Shown one piece after another: positions 1 to 8,676 of a DNA stretch of 64,000 nt (the first letter of the stretch is position 1; each line of letters starts with the position of its first letter). Position numbers and translations under genes: made by a program. The stretch spans positions 124,001 through 188,000 of the forward strand of contig NZ_JANHGR010000003.1 of NCBI RefSeq assembly GCF_026616205.1, read 5' to 3'. The notes beneath the pieces were generated by a model. That model did no database searches, was not told the origin of the DNA, and saw nothing but the letters and a program-made list of their open reading frames with translations. Origin of the DNA: Halolamina litorea. Its GTDB lineage: Archaea; Halobacteriota; Halobacteria; Halobacteriales; Haloferacaceae.

Positions 1-481
1 CGAAGCGCGCGGGGTGGAGGTACGCGAGTTCGTGGAAGCCGCGATAACGAACGTGCCGGGCCGGGAGTTCGCGGTCGAACGCCTCTGGGGTGGCGACGAC
101 GGCCGCGGCCGGCAGCGTCACGCGGTCGAGCAGACCCGCGACCTCGGTGTCGTGGAACACGACGTTAGGCACGCCGAGTGCGGCGGCGACGTGGGCCGAG
201 GCGGGGTTGAGACGGCTGAGCACCACGTCAGGGTCGTACGCGCGGGCGTAGCGGTACAGCTTCGCGCCGCGGCCGAGCCACTCTCTGAGGGTGCCGGCGG
301 CGCCGGAGCGGGTCTGTGAGAGACAAACGTGGTCGATCCCGTAGGCCGACAGCACGTCAAGGGTCACGTCCTTGTCTCGGGCGACCACCCGAACCTCGTG
401 ACCACGGTCCCGAAGCGTCTCCGCGGCGTTCCGGAACAGGTGGACGTGGGCCGGGTGGGTCACGTCGACGAGCAGCCGCAT
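1..481 (-). CDS. DUF354-family glycosyltransferase, partial (C-terminus beyond left edge)
   Basis: About 160 N-terminal residues are visible, starting MRLLVDVTHPAHVHLFRNAA; the gene runs off the left edge. The opening Rossmann-like strand with an HPAHVH motif, then DPDVVLSRLNPASAHVA and VPNVVFHDTE, resemble the DUF354 predicted glycosyltransferases, which are related to the MurG/UDP-GlcNAc 2-epimerase fold. It would act in the cytoplasm on nucleotide sugars for surface polysaccharide or glycoprotein assembly. Its ATG overlaps the stop of the upstream phosphodiesterase gene (TAATG), so the two are probably translationally coupled. The substrate cannot be inferred, and the family call rests on recalled motifs. 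Confidence 0.7.
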   Translation of the reverse strand, partial: MRLLVDVTHPAHVHLFRNAAETLRDRGHEVRVVARDKDVTLDVLSAYGIDHVCLSQTRSGAAGTLREWLGRGAKLYRYARAYDPDVVLSRLNPASAHVAAALGVPNVVFHDTEVAGLLDRVTLPAAAVVATPEAFDRELPARHVRYRGFHELAYLHPARF

Positions 482-2049
482 TACTCCAAGTAGCCGAGGT
501 CGGCGAGTCGTTGCTCGACGGCGTCGCTGTCGCCTGCGGCCGACTCCCGGTCGCCCGAGATGGGCAGGCGAGTCTCGACGCCGCGCTCGGCCGGTTCGGA
601 GCCGGGGGCGAACACGTCCAACACCTCGCCGTCCACGTCGGTGGGGACGGCCGCGCCCATCGCGTGCAGTAGCGTCGGCGTGAGGTCGGTGATCGACGCC
701 CGTTCGGTGAGGCCGTCGGAGCGGAAGCGCGGGCCGCTGAACAGGAAGATCCCTTCGGGCATGTTGCCGCCGGCCCAGACACCCTCTGCGGCGATGGGTT
801 CGTCGGGGCCGACGGCGTCGCTGACGTGGACGTTTTCGCCCTGATCGAGTAGGAGGTCCGGCGCGTTCTCGGCGTAGGGCCCCTCGTAGAACTCCTCACC
901 GCGGTAGACGGCCTTCACGATCCGCTGGCCCGTCTCGGGGTGGGTGAGCGCTTCCAGCTTCCGGATGAGTTCGTCGCGGGTGGGCTCGTAGGCCGGGTCC
1001 GAGGGGTCGATCGCGAGGTAGATCGGTCCCTGGTTGCTGGCGACGGCGGTGGTGCGGTCCCAGTCGAGCACCGAGAGCACGCGGTCGCGCTTGACGCCTT
1101 CCTCCCACGGGACGAGGCGCTGCACGCGCTCAGGGACGACCTTGGCCAGCGTCTCGGTCATGCCCAGCGTCTTGGCCGCCGAGAGCGCCCGCTCCTTGGT
1201 GAACCCCACCCGCCCGAGCAGTTCGTCGACGCCGCGCTCGGTGGCGAGGTAGCCCTCCTGTTCGAGCCAGGAATTGATGTAGAACACCGTGTCGACGTGC
1301 CACGTCCCGTGATCGGACATGATCAGGATGTCGTGGCCGGCGTCGAGGAAGCGCCCGAGGTTCTCGTCGATGCGCTCCCACGCGCGGCGGACCGGCTCGT
1401 CGTCCCAGAAGTAGTGCTGGAGGGCCATGCTGTAGAACACGGTCAGATGGAGGAAGTCAGGGTCCTCACGCTCCAGCAGCCGGTCGGCAGCCTCGAAGCG
1501 CGTGTCGATGAGGTCGAGCACCGCCTCGACCTCGGCGTCGCCCTTCTCGGTGGGCGAGATCATGGGGTTGGGGTGGACTCGATAGTCCAGTTCCTCCCGC
1601 AGGAACGTCTCCACGTCGGCGGGGGTGGCGAAGCCGTGGTCAAGCGAGCGATAGGTCGTCTCGGAGGCGTCCGGCCCGCCGGCGACGACGAAGCCGTCGA
1701 TCTCCTTTGGTGGATAGGTGGAGGGTTTGTTGATGACGCCGGCGGTCAGCCCCTCGTCGTTGAGGTAGTCCCAGAGCTCGGCGCTGCGGAAGTCCGTCGC
1801 GTCGTGGAAGACGTGTTCGCGGCCGGCCGTGTCGATGCGGTCGAAGCGGAACACGTCGAGCTTGCCCGGGTTCTTCCCCGTCGCGTAGCACTTCCAGTTG
1901 GGGACGGTGATCGGTGGCAGACAACTCTCAGAGACGCCGCCGATGCCGTCGTCGATCAGTCGTTGCAGGTTCGGCAGCCGGCCCTCATCGAGCCAGTCGC
2001 CGATCAGGTCCCAGTTCGCCCCGTCGAGTCCGATGGTGAGCGTCGTCAT
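481..2049 (-). CDS. AlkP-superfamily phosphodiesterase/phosphatase-like protein
   Basis: The 522-residue protein starts MTTLTIGLDGANWDLIGDWL; this start is preferred over one six codons upstream because the GLDG strand is the conserved beginning of the fold. Alkaline phosphatase/type I phosphodiesterase hallmarks are visible: metal Asp in GLDGANWD, PNWKCYATGKNPGKL in the nucleophile region, LIMSDHGTWHVD in the middle and NAPDLLL near the end. It lacks a signal peptide. The C-terminus VEQRLADLGYLE matches the endings of two other AlkP-like proteins in this window. Such genes often sit in haloarchaeal exopolysaccharide loci, and here it is coupled to a glycosyltransferase. The substrate is unknown. 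Confidence 0.85.
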   Translation of the reverse strand: MTTLTIGLDGANWDLIGDWLDEGRLPNLQRLIDDGIGGVSESCLPPITVPNWKCYATGKNPGKLDVFRFDRIDTAGREHVFHDATDFRSAELWDYLNDEGLTAGVINKPSTYPPKEIDGFVVAGGPDASETTYRSLDHGFATPADVETFLREELDYRVHPNPMISPTEKGDAEVEAVLDLIDTRFEAADRLLEREDPDFLHLTVFYSMALQHYFWDDEPVRRAWERIDENLGRFLDAGHDILIMSDHGTWHVDTVFYINSWLEQEGYLATERGVDELLGRVGFTKERALSAAKTLGMTETLAKVVPERVQRLVPWEEGVKRDRVLSVLDWDRTTAVASNQGPIYLAIDPSDPAYEPTRDELIRKLEALTHPETGQRIVKAVYRGEEFYEGPYAENAPDLLLDQGENVHVSDAVGPDEPIAAEGVWAGGNMPEGIFLFSGPRFRSDGLTERASITDLTPTLLHAMGAAVPTDVDGEVLDVFAPGSEPAERGVETRLPISGDRESAAGDSDAVEQRLADLGYLE

Positions 2050-2246
2050 AGTGTGGCGGAGTGACACGCCGCGTGTGGCGGTTATCCGGGTAATCCGGAG
2101 AGGGACCCATAGTTATGGACGGGCTGAGGGTCGTCTGGCCGTGCATCGGGCGGCGTCGACGGCGTCGGAGGCGCAGTGGGAGCCGCCGGAACACCGGGTG
2201 AGCCGTCCGCTCACCGGGGAGGAAGCGACGGACAACCAGGAGGGAA

Positions 2247-2628
2247 CTACTCGGCGCTCAGCCTTCCGGTATCGTGCTGTAGCTGCAGCCCGGTAGCCAT
2301 CAGCCGCCGGACGATTGCGACGAGCCCGTTGTCGAAGCCGCGACCGAACGCCCTGTTCGTTCTCGCGCTCGTGGTCGCTGCCCACCGTGAACGAACTCAC
2401 GAGGATCGCCTCGCGGTCGGCGAGCAACAGCCGGCTGATCTCGGTCTCGTCGCCCGGGAGCGCCGACGTACTCAGCCACTCCAGCCCCGAGACGAACACC
2501 TCGATTCTGGAGAGCACAGTCTGGGTGTCGCCGCGGAGGTCCCCGTCGATCGTGACAGACCTGAACACCTGGCAACTGGACGGGGACCGTGAGTAGGCAG
2601 GGGTAACGCGGATCCGTACAACAAGCAT
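2247..2628 (-). pseudogene. Frameshifted remnant of a sensor/regulator C-terminus
   Basis: Two reading frames join into one protein-like sequence. The first runs from about 2628 to 2350 and includes GLEWLSTSALPGDETEISRL and ADREAILVSSFTVGSD. The second continues one base over with AFGRGFDNGLVAIVRRLMAT and stops at 2247-2249. The combined pattern resembles, from memory, the sensor-like C-terminus of haloarchaeal TrmB/HTH-type regulators. No DNA-binding N-terminus is present. A +1 shift near 2350 together with the missing N-terminus suggests decay rather than a working gene. A sequencing error at the shift would be an alternative. Confidence 0.45.
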
Positions 2629-2698
2629 ATATCCATGTAGTAGCCATCTACGGCTATAGAACTCGAACGGCTGCTAGCAGGGAACAGGCCCGATCAGC

Positions 2699-3055
2699 AT
2701 GAACGACGACACGAACGAGACAGACGACGAACCGACGGTCCCGAGCGTGGAGTCCGACGAATTTACCCTCCGCCGCGATTGGGACCGTTCGGTCGGGATC
2801 AGCATCGCCATCGTCGAGGCGGTGGCCGTCGCGACCGACCAGTCGGCAGTGGATCTTCCCCCCCTCCAACACAGCCTGGATCAGGACGCTCTCGAGGTCC
2901 TGTTGGCCCGTGATCGGGGATCGCAGGTGACTATCAGCTTCGTGTACGCGGGCACCGTCGTCACGATACTGGAGAACGACGTCATCGAAGTGGAGGTCGA
3001 CGAACGATCCGGCGACGACAGAATCCGGCCTACTGGCCCGGGTGATCGTCGATAA
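2699..3055 (+). CDS. HalOD1 output-domain protein
   Basis: The 118-residue protein has an acidic N-terminus (MNDDTNETDDEP) and then a single HalOD1 (halobacterial output domain 1) module at about residues 30-100: SVGISIAIVEAVAVATDQ, DLPPLQHSLDQDALEVLL, QVTISFVYAGTVVTILEND. HalOD1 is a haloarchaeal domain of unknown biochemical function, found alone or after receiver domains, and presumed to be a signalling output. The gene stands alone between two decayed regulators, and its 3' end overlaps the opposite-strand remnant by about 26 bases. No partner kinase is nearby. Confidence 0.85.
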   Translation: MNDDTNETDDEPTVPSVESDEFTLRRDWDRSVGISIAIVEAVAVATDQSAVDLPPLQHSLDQDALEVLLARDRGSQVTISFVYAGTVVTILENDVIEVEVDERSGDDRIRPTGPGDRR

Positions 3056-3269
3056 CGTCGGGCAGCGAGGCGATCTCTGAGAACCCCGGGCCGCGGGTGA
3101 CGGTACCGAGATCTGCGTCATAGACGATCACCGGGGCCTCCTGCATCATCGGGAGGTGCACGTGGCGGAGTCCGATTGATGAGGCGCTCGTACAGTCGGG
3201 CGCTGCCGGGGGGCTGGCCCCATCGAGCGCCCGTTCGAGGCAGTTGACAGTCGTTGACCCGAATCTTCC
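3030..3269 (-). pseudogene. Truncated DUF7344-like winged-helix remnant
   Basis: Complement translation gives NCLERALDGASPP, then GLRHVHLPMMQEAPVIVYDA, then LGTVTRGPGFSEIASL. This is the pattern of the C-terminal half of haloarchaeal DUF7344-type winged-helix regulators, which typically have L-x-HxHLPKL followed by V-x-Y-D. The intact gene at 21878 has the equivalent YHLHLPKLESGGF. A stop (3270-3272) lies just upstream in frame, no sensible start precedes the motif, and the helix-turn-helix N-terminus is missing, so it is most likely a remnant. An in-frame GTG within RHVHLP would give only a fragment. Confidence 0.4.
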
Positions 3270-3374
3270 CTATGTCAGCAGCGACTACCTCCAAGGCGTC
3301 GGAACGGTAGGGTCCGAGGAGGCCAGCAAAACTCCCGGCTAACAAGGTCGCTGCGTGGCGAAGTGTGTACCGCA

Positions 3375-3545
3375 ATGGCACACCAGTACGCGTGCGGCGA
3401 GTGTGAGTTCATGGTCCGATCAGAGAACGACGACGAGGTCATCGATCTCGTCCGGAACCACGCCGAGTCGGCCCACGACATGCAGGTTGCGGCCGACGAC
3501 GTGCGGGCGGGCTGGGAGTCCGTGGGTGCGGGCGCACAGGACTGA
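3375..3545 (+). CDS. DUF1059-family small protein
   Basis: This 56-residue protein begins MAHQYACGECEFMVRSENDD and continues EVIDLVRNHAESAHDM. The C-G-E-C pair, the paired acidic residues and the NHAESAHDM helix are characteristic of DUF1059, a small cytoplasmic family with a possible metal- or thiol-binding CxxC and a conserved H-x-x-x-x-H. An ATG four codons upstream is possible, but the family normally begins as chosen here. The function is unknown. It stands alone in the plus direction. Confidence 0.7.
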   Translation: MAHQYACGECEFMVRSENDDEVIDLVRNHAESAHDMQVAADDVRAGWESVGAGAQD

Positions 3546-3738
3546 GTACGGGCCGGTGGAGTTGGGCGCGGGCCCTCACGCGCTGTTTTCGTCGATACTG
3601 GAGTCGAGTAGCGGTACGCAACCGAGGCCGTCGGGAGCGATCGATCCCGGCGCGTGAAATCGCCGTTCCCCGAGTAGGATAGCCCCCTGAATCGAGTCCC
3701 AGTTCATAACGAAGCGCTCGGCGGCCGAACAGCCGACG

Positions 3739-5568
3739 ATGCAGCAGACACGGCTCACACCCCGAGTTCTCGTGGTCATCATCGTCGCGAGCGCCGTCTT
3801 CGGTGGGACCGTCGCTGCGGTCGGCCCGTTCGCCACGGCCGGCACCACCGACGGCGCAGCCGAACCGTCGACGGCTCCGGCGACGTTCACGGCGCCGGCC
3901 GATGCACAGGCCGCGGGACAGCAGCTTGCACAGACCACCCAACGACCCCGGAGTATCGACTTCCTCAGGGTCCGATCCATCGGCGATGGTGAGTACGCAT
4001 ACCGGTTTCGCGTGCGCGGGTACGTCCAGAAGACCCGCGTCAACGACGGGATCAAGTCGGAGTCGAACGACGTGCTCCGGCGGAACGACGACGGCACCGT
4101 GACGGTGACTGGGACGACCGGGAACGGGCTGAGCGACGCCTACGTGGTCGTCGGTGAGATCGTCTCCTTCCGGAAGATCCGTGGCCATGCCGACGGCGAA
4201 CTCACGCTGAACGGGCTGGAACTCACCCGCGACGAACTCCTCAACACCGAGACCGTCGAGGTCGTCTCGCGCGACGAGGGCGAGGAGGTCCGCTACGAGA
4301 TCCGGGTCCGCGGGCCCGTCGAACGCGTCGAAACCGAGGAGGCCGTCGCCGGCGACGACGACGACCGAATCGTCCGCAACGACGACGGCACGCGGACGAT
4401 CCGCGGCGTCACGGGCGACCAGACCGGCGACGCGTTCCGGGTTCGCGGGGAGGTGCTCTCCTTCGAGCGGACCGGCGGGGACTCGCGGCTCACCCTCCGT
4501 TTGAACGGGCTCGAAGTCGACCCCGAGACGCTCGGCGCGGGGCCGGGCGAACCGCCGGACGATGGAGATGGCGACAACGGTGATGACGACGACGGGGACG
4601 ATGGCGACGTGGTGACCCGGATCGACGACTGCACCGTCATCGATGAGCCCGGGTCGTACGTCCTCACGGGGAACGTCAGAAACGCCGACGAGGACGCCTG
4701 TATCGAGGTGACGGTCGACGGCGTCACGATCGACGGTGACGGCCACGGGATCGACGGCGTCGACAGCGACGGCTCGGTCGGTATCGCGATCGTCGCCCCT
4801 GAGGACGAACGCTTCGAGTCCGTGACCGTCACGGACGTGGTCGTGACCGACTGGGGAACCGGGATCGACGTCGATGGAGGCGAGGCGACGACCCTTCGGG
4901 ACGTGACGCTGCGTGACGTGGTCAGTCGCTCGAACGTCGATACCGGGATCCACCTCGTCGACGCCGCCGAGAGCCGGGTCGACGGGGCAAGGGTCAGGGA
5001 CAACGGCCTGACGGGTATCCTGTTGGAGGACTCAGGGCTCGGAAACGTCGTCACCGGGAGCACGGTGGGTGACAACGGCGCCTACGGGATCGTCGTCTTC
5101 GACGGCGGGCGCGGGACGGAGGTCCGAGACAACACCGTCCGCCGAAACGGCCGCGGCGGGATCGCCACCTCGAACGGGGAGACGGGAACCGAGATCAGCG
5201 GGAACGTCGTGACCCTCAACGACGGAAACGGGATCTCGCTCTCCGACAGCGACGCCCCGGAGGTCCGCGGGAACCGCATCACTGGGAACGACGCCAGCGG
5301 GGTCTCCCTCGCCGACGTGCGGGAAGGGTCGGTCGCCGAGAACCGGGTCGCCGGGAACGGCGTCTACGGGATCAGCCTGCGCTTCGTGCGGACGACGAAC
5401 GTCAGCGAGAACGTCGTGCGGGGGAACAGCGACAGCGGCATCTCGGTCGAACGGTCGCGGGAGAACACCGTCACTAGGAACGTCGTCTGTGAGAACGGCG
5501 AGCCACAGATCAGCGTCGGCGCCGAGAGCAGCGACAACGAGATCGCCGACAACCGCCTCACCTGCTGA
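3739..5568 (+). CDS. Secreted right-handed beta-helix (NosD-like) protein with two repeats of an unnamed module
   Basis: The 609-residue protein has a signal sequence (residues about 9-28, RVLVVIIVASAVFGGTVAAV). It then carries two tandem ~93-residue beta-rich modules, about 76-169 and 172-266. Each runs from a YxFxVxG strand through NDDGTVTVTG-type turn and DAxxVxGExxSF to LNGLELxxxxL. A 20-residue Asp/Gly linker follows. From about residue 295 to the end come parallel beta-helix coils of the periplasmic copper-binding/NosD class (N-x-I-x-x-N-x-x-x-G-I). The fold suggests a polysaccharide-binding or -modifying surface protein; no catalytic residues can be assigned. The same module recurs in the protein at 24019-26175. 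It is acidic, as expected for an exported haloarchaeal protein. Confidence 0.85.
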   Translation: MQQTRLTPRVLVVIIVASAVFGGTVAAVGPFATAGTTDGAAEPSTAPATFTAPADAQAAGQQLAQTTQRPRSIDFLRVRSIGDGEYAYRFRVRGYVQKTRVNDGIKSESNDVLRRNDDGTVTVTGTTGNGLSDAYVVVGEIVSFRKIRGHADGELTLNGLELTRDELLNTETVEVVSRDEGEEVRYEIRVRGPVERVETEEAVAGDDDDRIVRNDDGTRTIRGVTGDQTGDAFRVRGEVLSFERTGGDSRLTLRLNGLEVDPETLGAGPGEPPDDGDGDNGDDDDGDDGDVVTRIDDCTVIDEPGSYVLTGNVRNADEDACIEVTVDGVTIDGDGHGIDGVDSDGSVGIAIVAPEDERFESVTVTDVVVTDWGTGIDVDGGEATTLRDVTLRDVVSRSNVDTGIHLVDAAESRVDGARVRDNGLTGILLEDSGLGNVVTGSTVGDNGAYGIVVFDGGRGTEVRDNTVRRNGRGGIATSNGETGTEISGNVVTLNDGNGISLSDSDAPEVRGNRITGNDASGVSLADVREGSVAENRVAGNGVYGISLRFVRTTNVSENVVRGNSDSGISVERSRENTVTRNVVCENGEPQISVGAESSDNEIADNRLTC

Positions 5569-5628
5569 ACAGGTCGAAAGCGCCGGCCCCTCGTGAAAGC
5601 GGGGGAGCGACCGCCCGTCAGTCGGTGA

Positions 5629-7212
5629 TCACTCGACGCGGGTCTGGGTCTGTTCGCGCATGAACTGCTGGAGGTACCAGTAGCCGCCGGCGAACTTCCC
5701 GGTCGTGCCGGAGAACTTCCAGCCACCGAAGGGCTGGGCCTGCACGAGCGCACCCGTCGTAGCGCTCTGGGAGCGGTTCGCGTAGCACATCCCCGACTCG
5801 ATCTCGTCGAACCACTGCTCGACCTCGGACTCGTCCTCCGAGAAGATGCCGGCACAGAGGCCGTACTCGCTGTCGTTGGACTTCTCGATCCCCTCCTCGA
5901 GGTCCGAGATGGGGTGGACCGTCAGGAACGGGACGAAGTGCTCCTCGGTCGCGAGTTCGTGCTCGTGCGGGATGTCCGCGACGACGGTCGGCTCGACGTA
6001 GCGACCCTCGGGGAGGGCGTCGTCCTCGACCTCGGCGCCGCCGGTCAAGACCTCGCCGTCTTCTCGGGCTTTCTCGGCAATTTCGAGGTAGTGTTCGAGC
6101 GCCGAGTCGTCGATCAGCGGCGAGACGAACGTGTCCTCGGCGGTCGGCTCACCGATCGTCAGCTCTTCGGTTTCCGCGACGAGGCGGTCGGTGAACTCGT
6201 CGATCAGGGACTCGTCGACGTAGACCCGGGAGGTCGCCGAGCACTTCTGGCCGCTGAAGGAGAACGCCCCCTTCATCACGCCCTCGACGGCGTCGTCGAG
6301 GTCGGCCTCGTCGGTGACGATGACGGGGTTCTTCCCACCGAGTTCGGCGATCACGGGGCCGCGCTTGCCCAGCTCCGAGAAGGTCTCCTGGATGCCCAGG
6401 CCGACCGCGCGCGAGCCGGTGAATGCGACGCCGGCCACGTCCTCGTGCTCGACGAGAGGGTTCCCGACGTCACTGCCGCCGCCGGTGACGAGGTTGATGA
6501 CGCCGTCGGGAATGCCGGCGTCCTCGAGGAGGTCGACGTACATGTGCGCGACCAGCGGGGTCGCGCTCGCGGGCTTGAGGACAACGGTGTTGCCCGTGAT
6601 GAGCGCGCCCGCGGTCATCCCCATGGTGATGGCGACGGGGAAGTTGAACGGTGCGATGACGCCGAAGACGCCGTACGGCCGCAGGATGTTCCGCGTGTGC
6701 TGGCCGGGCGTCGGCTCGCCGGTGTCGAAGCGGTAGCCGTCGGTGCGCTCGAACTCGCGGCTGTAGAAGTCGAGGAAGTCGATGGCTTCGTCCACGTCGG
6801 CCATCGCCTCGGTCCGGTTCTTCCCGTTCTCCAGCGAGAGCGCGGCGGCGAACTCGTACTTGCGCTCGCGGAGGAGGTCGGCGGCGTCGGTGAAGAACTC
6901 GGTCCGCTCTTCGGGCTCCATCGCCTCCCAATCGGGCTGGGCCGCGCTGGCGGCGTCGACGGCGGCCTCGACCTCTTCGGCCTCGCCCGCGGCGAACTCG
7001 CCGATCTCGAGGTCGAAGTCCCCGGGCGACTGGACGCCGAAGCTGTCGCCTGTCTCGACGGCCTCGCCGTCGATGCGGAGCGGGTGTGTGGCGCCGAGGT
7101 CGGCTCTCACCGAATCAACGGCGGCCTCGTAGGCCTCGTGGAACTCGGCTTCGGTGCCGTTCTGTTGGTGGGTGTGATACGTCAGTTCGTTCTCGTAGTC
7201 GCGTTGTTGCAC
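5629..7212 (-). CDS. NAD-dependent aldehyde dehydrogenase, probably 1-pyrroline-5-carboxylate dehydrogenase
   Basis: A 527-residue aldehyde dehydrogenase. The nucleotide-binding part carries APFNFPVAITMGMTAGALIT and AFTGSRAVG, the general base lies in AELGGKNPVIV, and the catalytic cysteine is in FSFSGQKCSATSR. Length, the N-terminal HPLRIDG segment and DVDEAIDFLDFYSREFE fit the RocA/PruA branch, which oxidises glutamate semialdehyde (P5C) to glutamate in proline breakdown. No proline dehydrogenase is nearby, so the substrate is inferred from family resemblance only. It is transcribed as a single gene, divergent from the MBL-fold gene at 7333. Confidence 0.8.
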   Translation of the reverse strand: MQQRDYENELTYHTHQQNGTEAEFHEAYEAAVDSVRADLGATHPLRIDGEAVETGDSFGVQSPGDFDLEIGEFAAGEAEEVEAAVDAASAAQPDWEAMEPEERTEFFTDAADLLRERKYEFAAALSLENGKNRTEAMADVDEAIDFLDFYSREFERTDGYRFDTGEPTPGQHTRNILRPYGVFGVIAPFNFPVAITMGMTAGALITGNTVVLKPASATPLVAHMYVDLLEDAGIPDGVINLVTGGGSDVGNPLVEHEDVAGVAFTGSRAVGLGIQETFSELGKRGPVIAELGGKNPVIVTDEADLDDAVEGVMKGAFSFSGQKCSATSRVYVDESLIDEFTDRLVAETEELTIGEPTAEDTFVSPLIDDSALEHYLEIAEKAREDGEVLTGGAEVEDDALPEGRYVEPTVVADIPHEHELATEEHFVPFLTVHPISDLEEGIEKSNDSEYGLCAGIFSEDESEVEQWFDEIESGMCYANRSQSATTGALVQAQPFGGWKFSGTTGKFAGGYWYLQQFMREQTQTRVE

Positions 7213-7290
7213 ACGGAGAACGGGCGAGGGAACCCACTTATACCTTGACCTAGGGGGCGTTCCAACGGCCCGGGTGACGACGGTAACCGC

Positions 7291-7298
7291 TTAATAAC
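7291..7298 (+). promoter_or_regulatory. TATA box for the MBL-fold gene
   Basis: TTAATAAC lies about 35-40 bases before the ATG at 7333, the usual position for a haloarchaeal TATA box driving a short-leader or leaderless transcript. Confidence 0.5.
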
Positions 7299-7332
7299 GA
7301 ACACCCGGGAGCGGATACGGCCGGTCGAACGA

Positions 7333-8676
7333 ATGAAGGTCACTTACCTCAGTTCGGCGGCCATCCTCGTCGAGACGGACGACACGACACTCCTCTGTGA
7401 CCCGTGGCTGGAGGACGGGGCGTTCTACGGCTCGTGGTGTCACTACCCCCCGCTCGAGGCCGAGCCGGAGGAGTTCGACGACGCGGACGGGATATACATC
7501 TCTCACATCCACCCCGACCACTTCGACCCGGCGACGCTGGAGCGCATGAACACCGACATCCCGGTGTACGTCCACGACTACCGCTGGGACTGGCTCCGCG
7601 AGGAGATCGAGGAGATCGGCTTCGACGTCCACGAACTCGAACACGGCGAGCGGACCCACGTCGGGGGCGACCTCCACATCAACATCCTCGCGGCCGACGC
7701 CTGTGACCCCGAGATCTGCGGGAACTACTTCGGCTGCTCGTGGGTCGAGGGGAACCCCGAACTCGGCTCGACGCAGGTGGACTCGCTGGCGGCCATCGAC
7801 GACGGCGAGCACACGGTCGTCAACATGAACGACTGCCCGTACCCGATGGTGGAGACGAGCATGCGGCAGGTCAAGGATCGCTACGGCGACATCGACATGC
7901 TCTGTCACCAGTACAGCGCCGCCCAGTTCTACCCGCAGTGCATGCTCGACTACAGCCACGAGGAGAAACTGGAGGCCCGCGACGAGGTCATCCTCGAGAA
8001 ACACCAACTGGCCACGGAGTTCGTCGACCTGATGGAACCGGACTACTACCTCCCCTTCGCCGGGGAGTACGTCCTCGCGGGCGACCTTGCGGACCTGAAC
8101 GAGTACACCGCGAACCCGCCCCGCATCGAGGCCTACGAGTGGTTCGAACGGCACGTCCCCGACGAGCACCAGTGTGTGTTCCTCAACTCCGGGGAGCACA
8201 TCGACCTGACCGACGGGAGCCTCTCGAAACCGTACGAGCCGCTGGATCAGGAGGAGAAACAGCGCTACATCGAGGAGGAACTGGCCGAGCGCGAGTTCGA
8301 CTACGAGGACGAGCCGATGCCCGACCGCGAGGAGCTGTACGAGCGGCTCCCGGCGGCCTACGAGAAGTTCGAGGAGAACCGTCAGTCGGTCGGCTTCGAG
8401 ACGGACACGACGGTGCTCGTGAGCATGCTCGACGACGAGTACGTCGAACTCACCTTCGACGGCGAGGGGTACGAACTGGTGCGCTCGCCGGACCTGGACC
8501 AGTACGACGGCTACGTCCGGTTCGAGGTGGATCCGCGACTGCTGAACTGGCTGTTACAGGGGACCGAAAAGGCCCACTGGAGCGACGCGAAGATCGGTTC
8601 GCACCTCGGCATCGCCAAACAGCCGGACATCTACGAGCGCCAACTGTACAACTGTCTGGGCTCGTTCCATGCCTAA
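7333..8676 (+). CDS. MBL-fold metallohydrolase-like protein (large, CMAH/UlaG-like architecture)
   Basis: The 447-residue protein opens MKVTYLSSAAILVETDD and carries the metallo-beta-lactamase motif in SHIHPDHFD (about residues 57-65), so a dinuclear metal site is likely. Further possible ligands are seen in MLCHQYSAAQF and LPFAGEYVLAG. The 200-residue C-terminal extension ends IAKQPDIYERQLYNCLGSFH. The size and extension are reminiscent of CMP-N-acetylneuraminate hydroxylase-like MBL proteins of sugar loci, but no Rieske cluster is present, so the substrate is unknown. Its last bases overlap the next gene by 8 nt, suggesting coupling to the SOUL protein. Confidence 0.75.
   Translation: MKVTYLSSAAILVETDDTTLLCDPWLEDGAFYGSWCHYPPLEAEPEEFDDADGIYISHIHPDHFDPATLERMNTDIPVYVHDYRWDWLREEIEEIGFDVHELEHGERTHVGGDLHINILAADACDPEICGNYFGCSWVEGNPELGSTQVDSLAAIDDGEHTVVNMNDCPYPMVETSMRQVKDRYGDIDMLCHQYSAAQFYPQCMLDYSHEEKLEARDEVILEKHQLATEFVDLMEPDYYLPFAGEYVLAGDLADLNEYTANPPRIEAYEWFERHVPDEHQCVFLNSGEHIDLTDGSLSKPYEPLDQEEKQRYIEEELAEREFDYEDEPMPDREELYERLPAAYEKFEENRQSVGFETDTTVLVSMLDDEYVELTFDGEGYELVRSPDLDQYDGYVRFEVDPRLLNWLLQGTEKAHWSDAKIGSHLGIAKQPDIYERQLYNCLGSFHA

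Noticed and set aside
940-2064. Long plus-strand frame opposite the phosphodiesterase gene
   Set aside because: Antisense frame of a GC-rich gene (third-position artefact); the minus strand has the recognisable domains.
2113-2246. C-terminal continuation of the 2247-2628 remnant
   Set aside because: The sequence after the shift reads as arginine-rich, not protein-like; the meaningful continuation is in another frame and stops at 2247.
5914-7248. 444-codon frame opposite the aldehyde dehydrogenase
   Set aside because: Same artefact: no domain and repetitive composition, whereas the minus strand shows all catalytic motifs.
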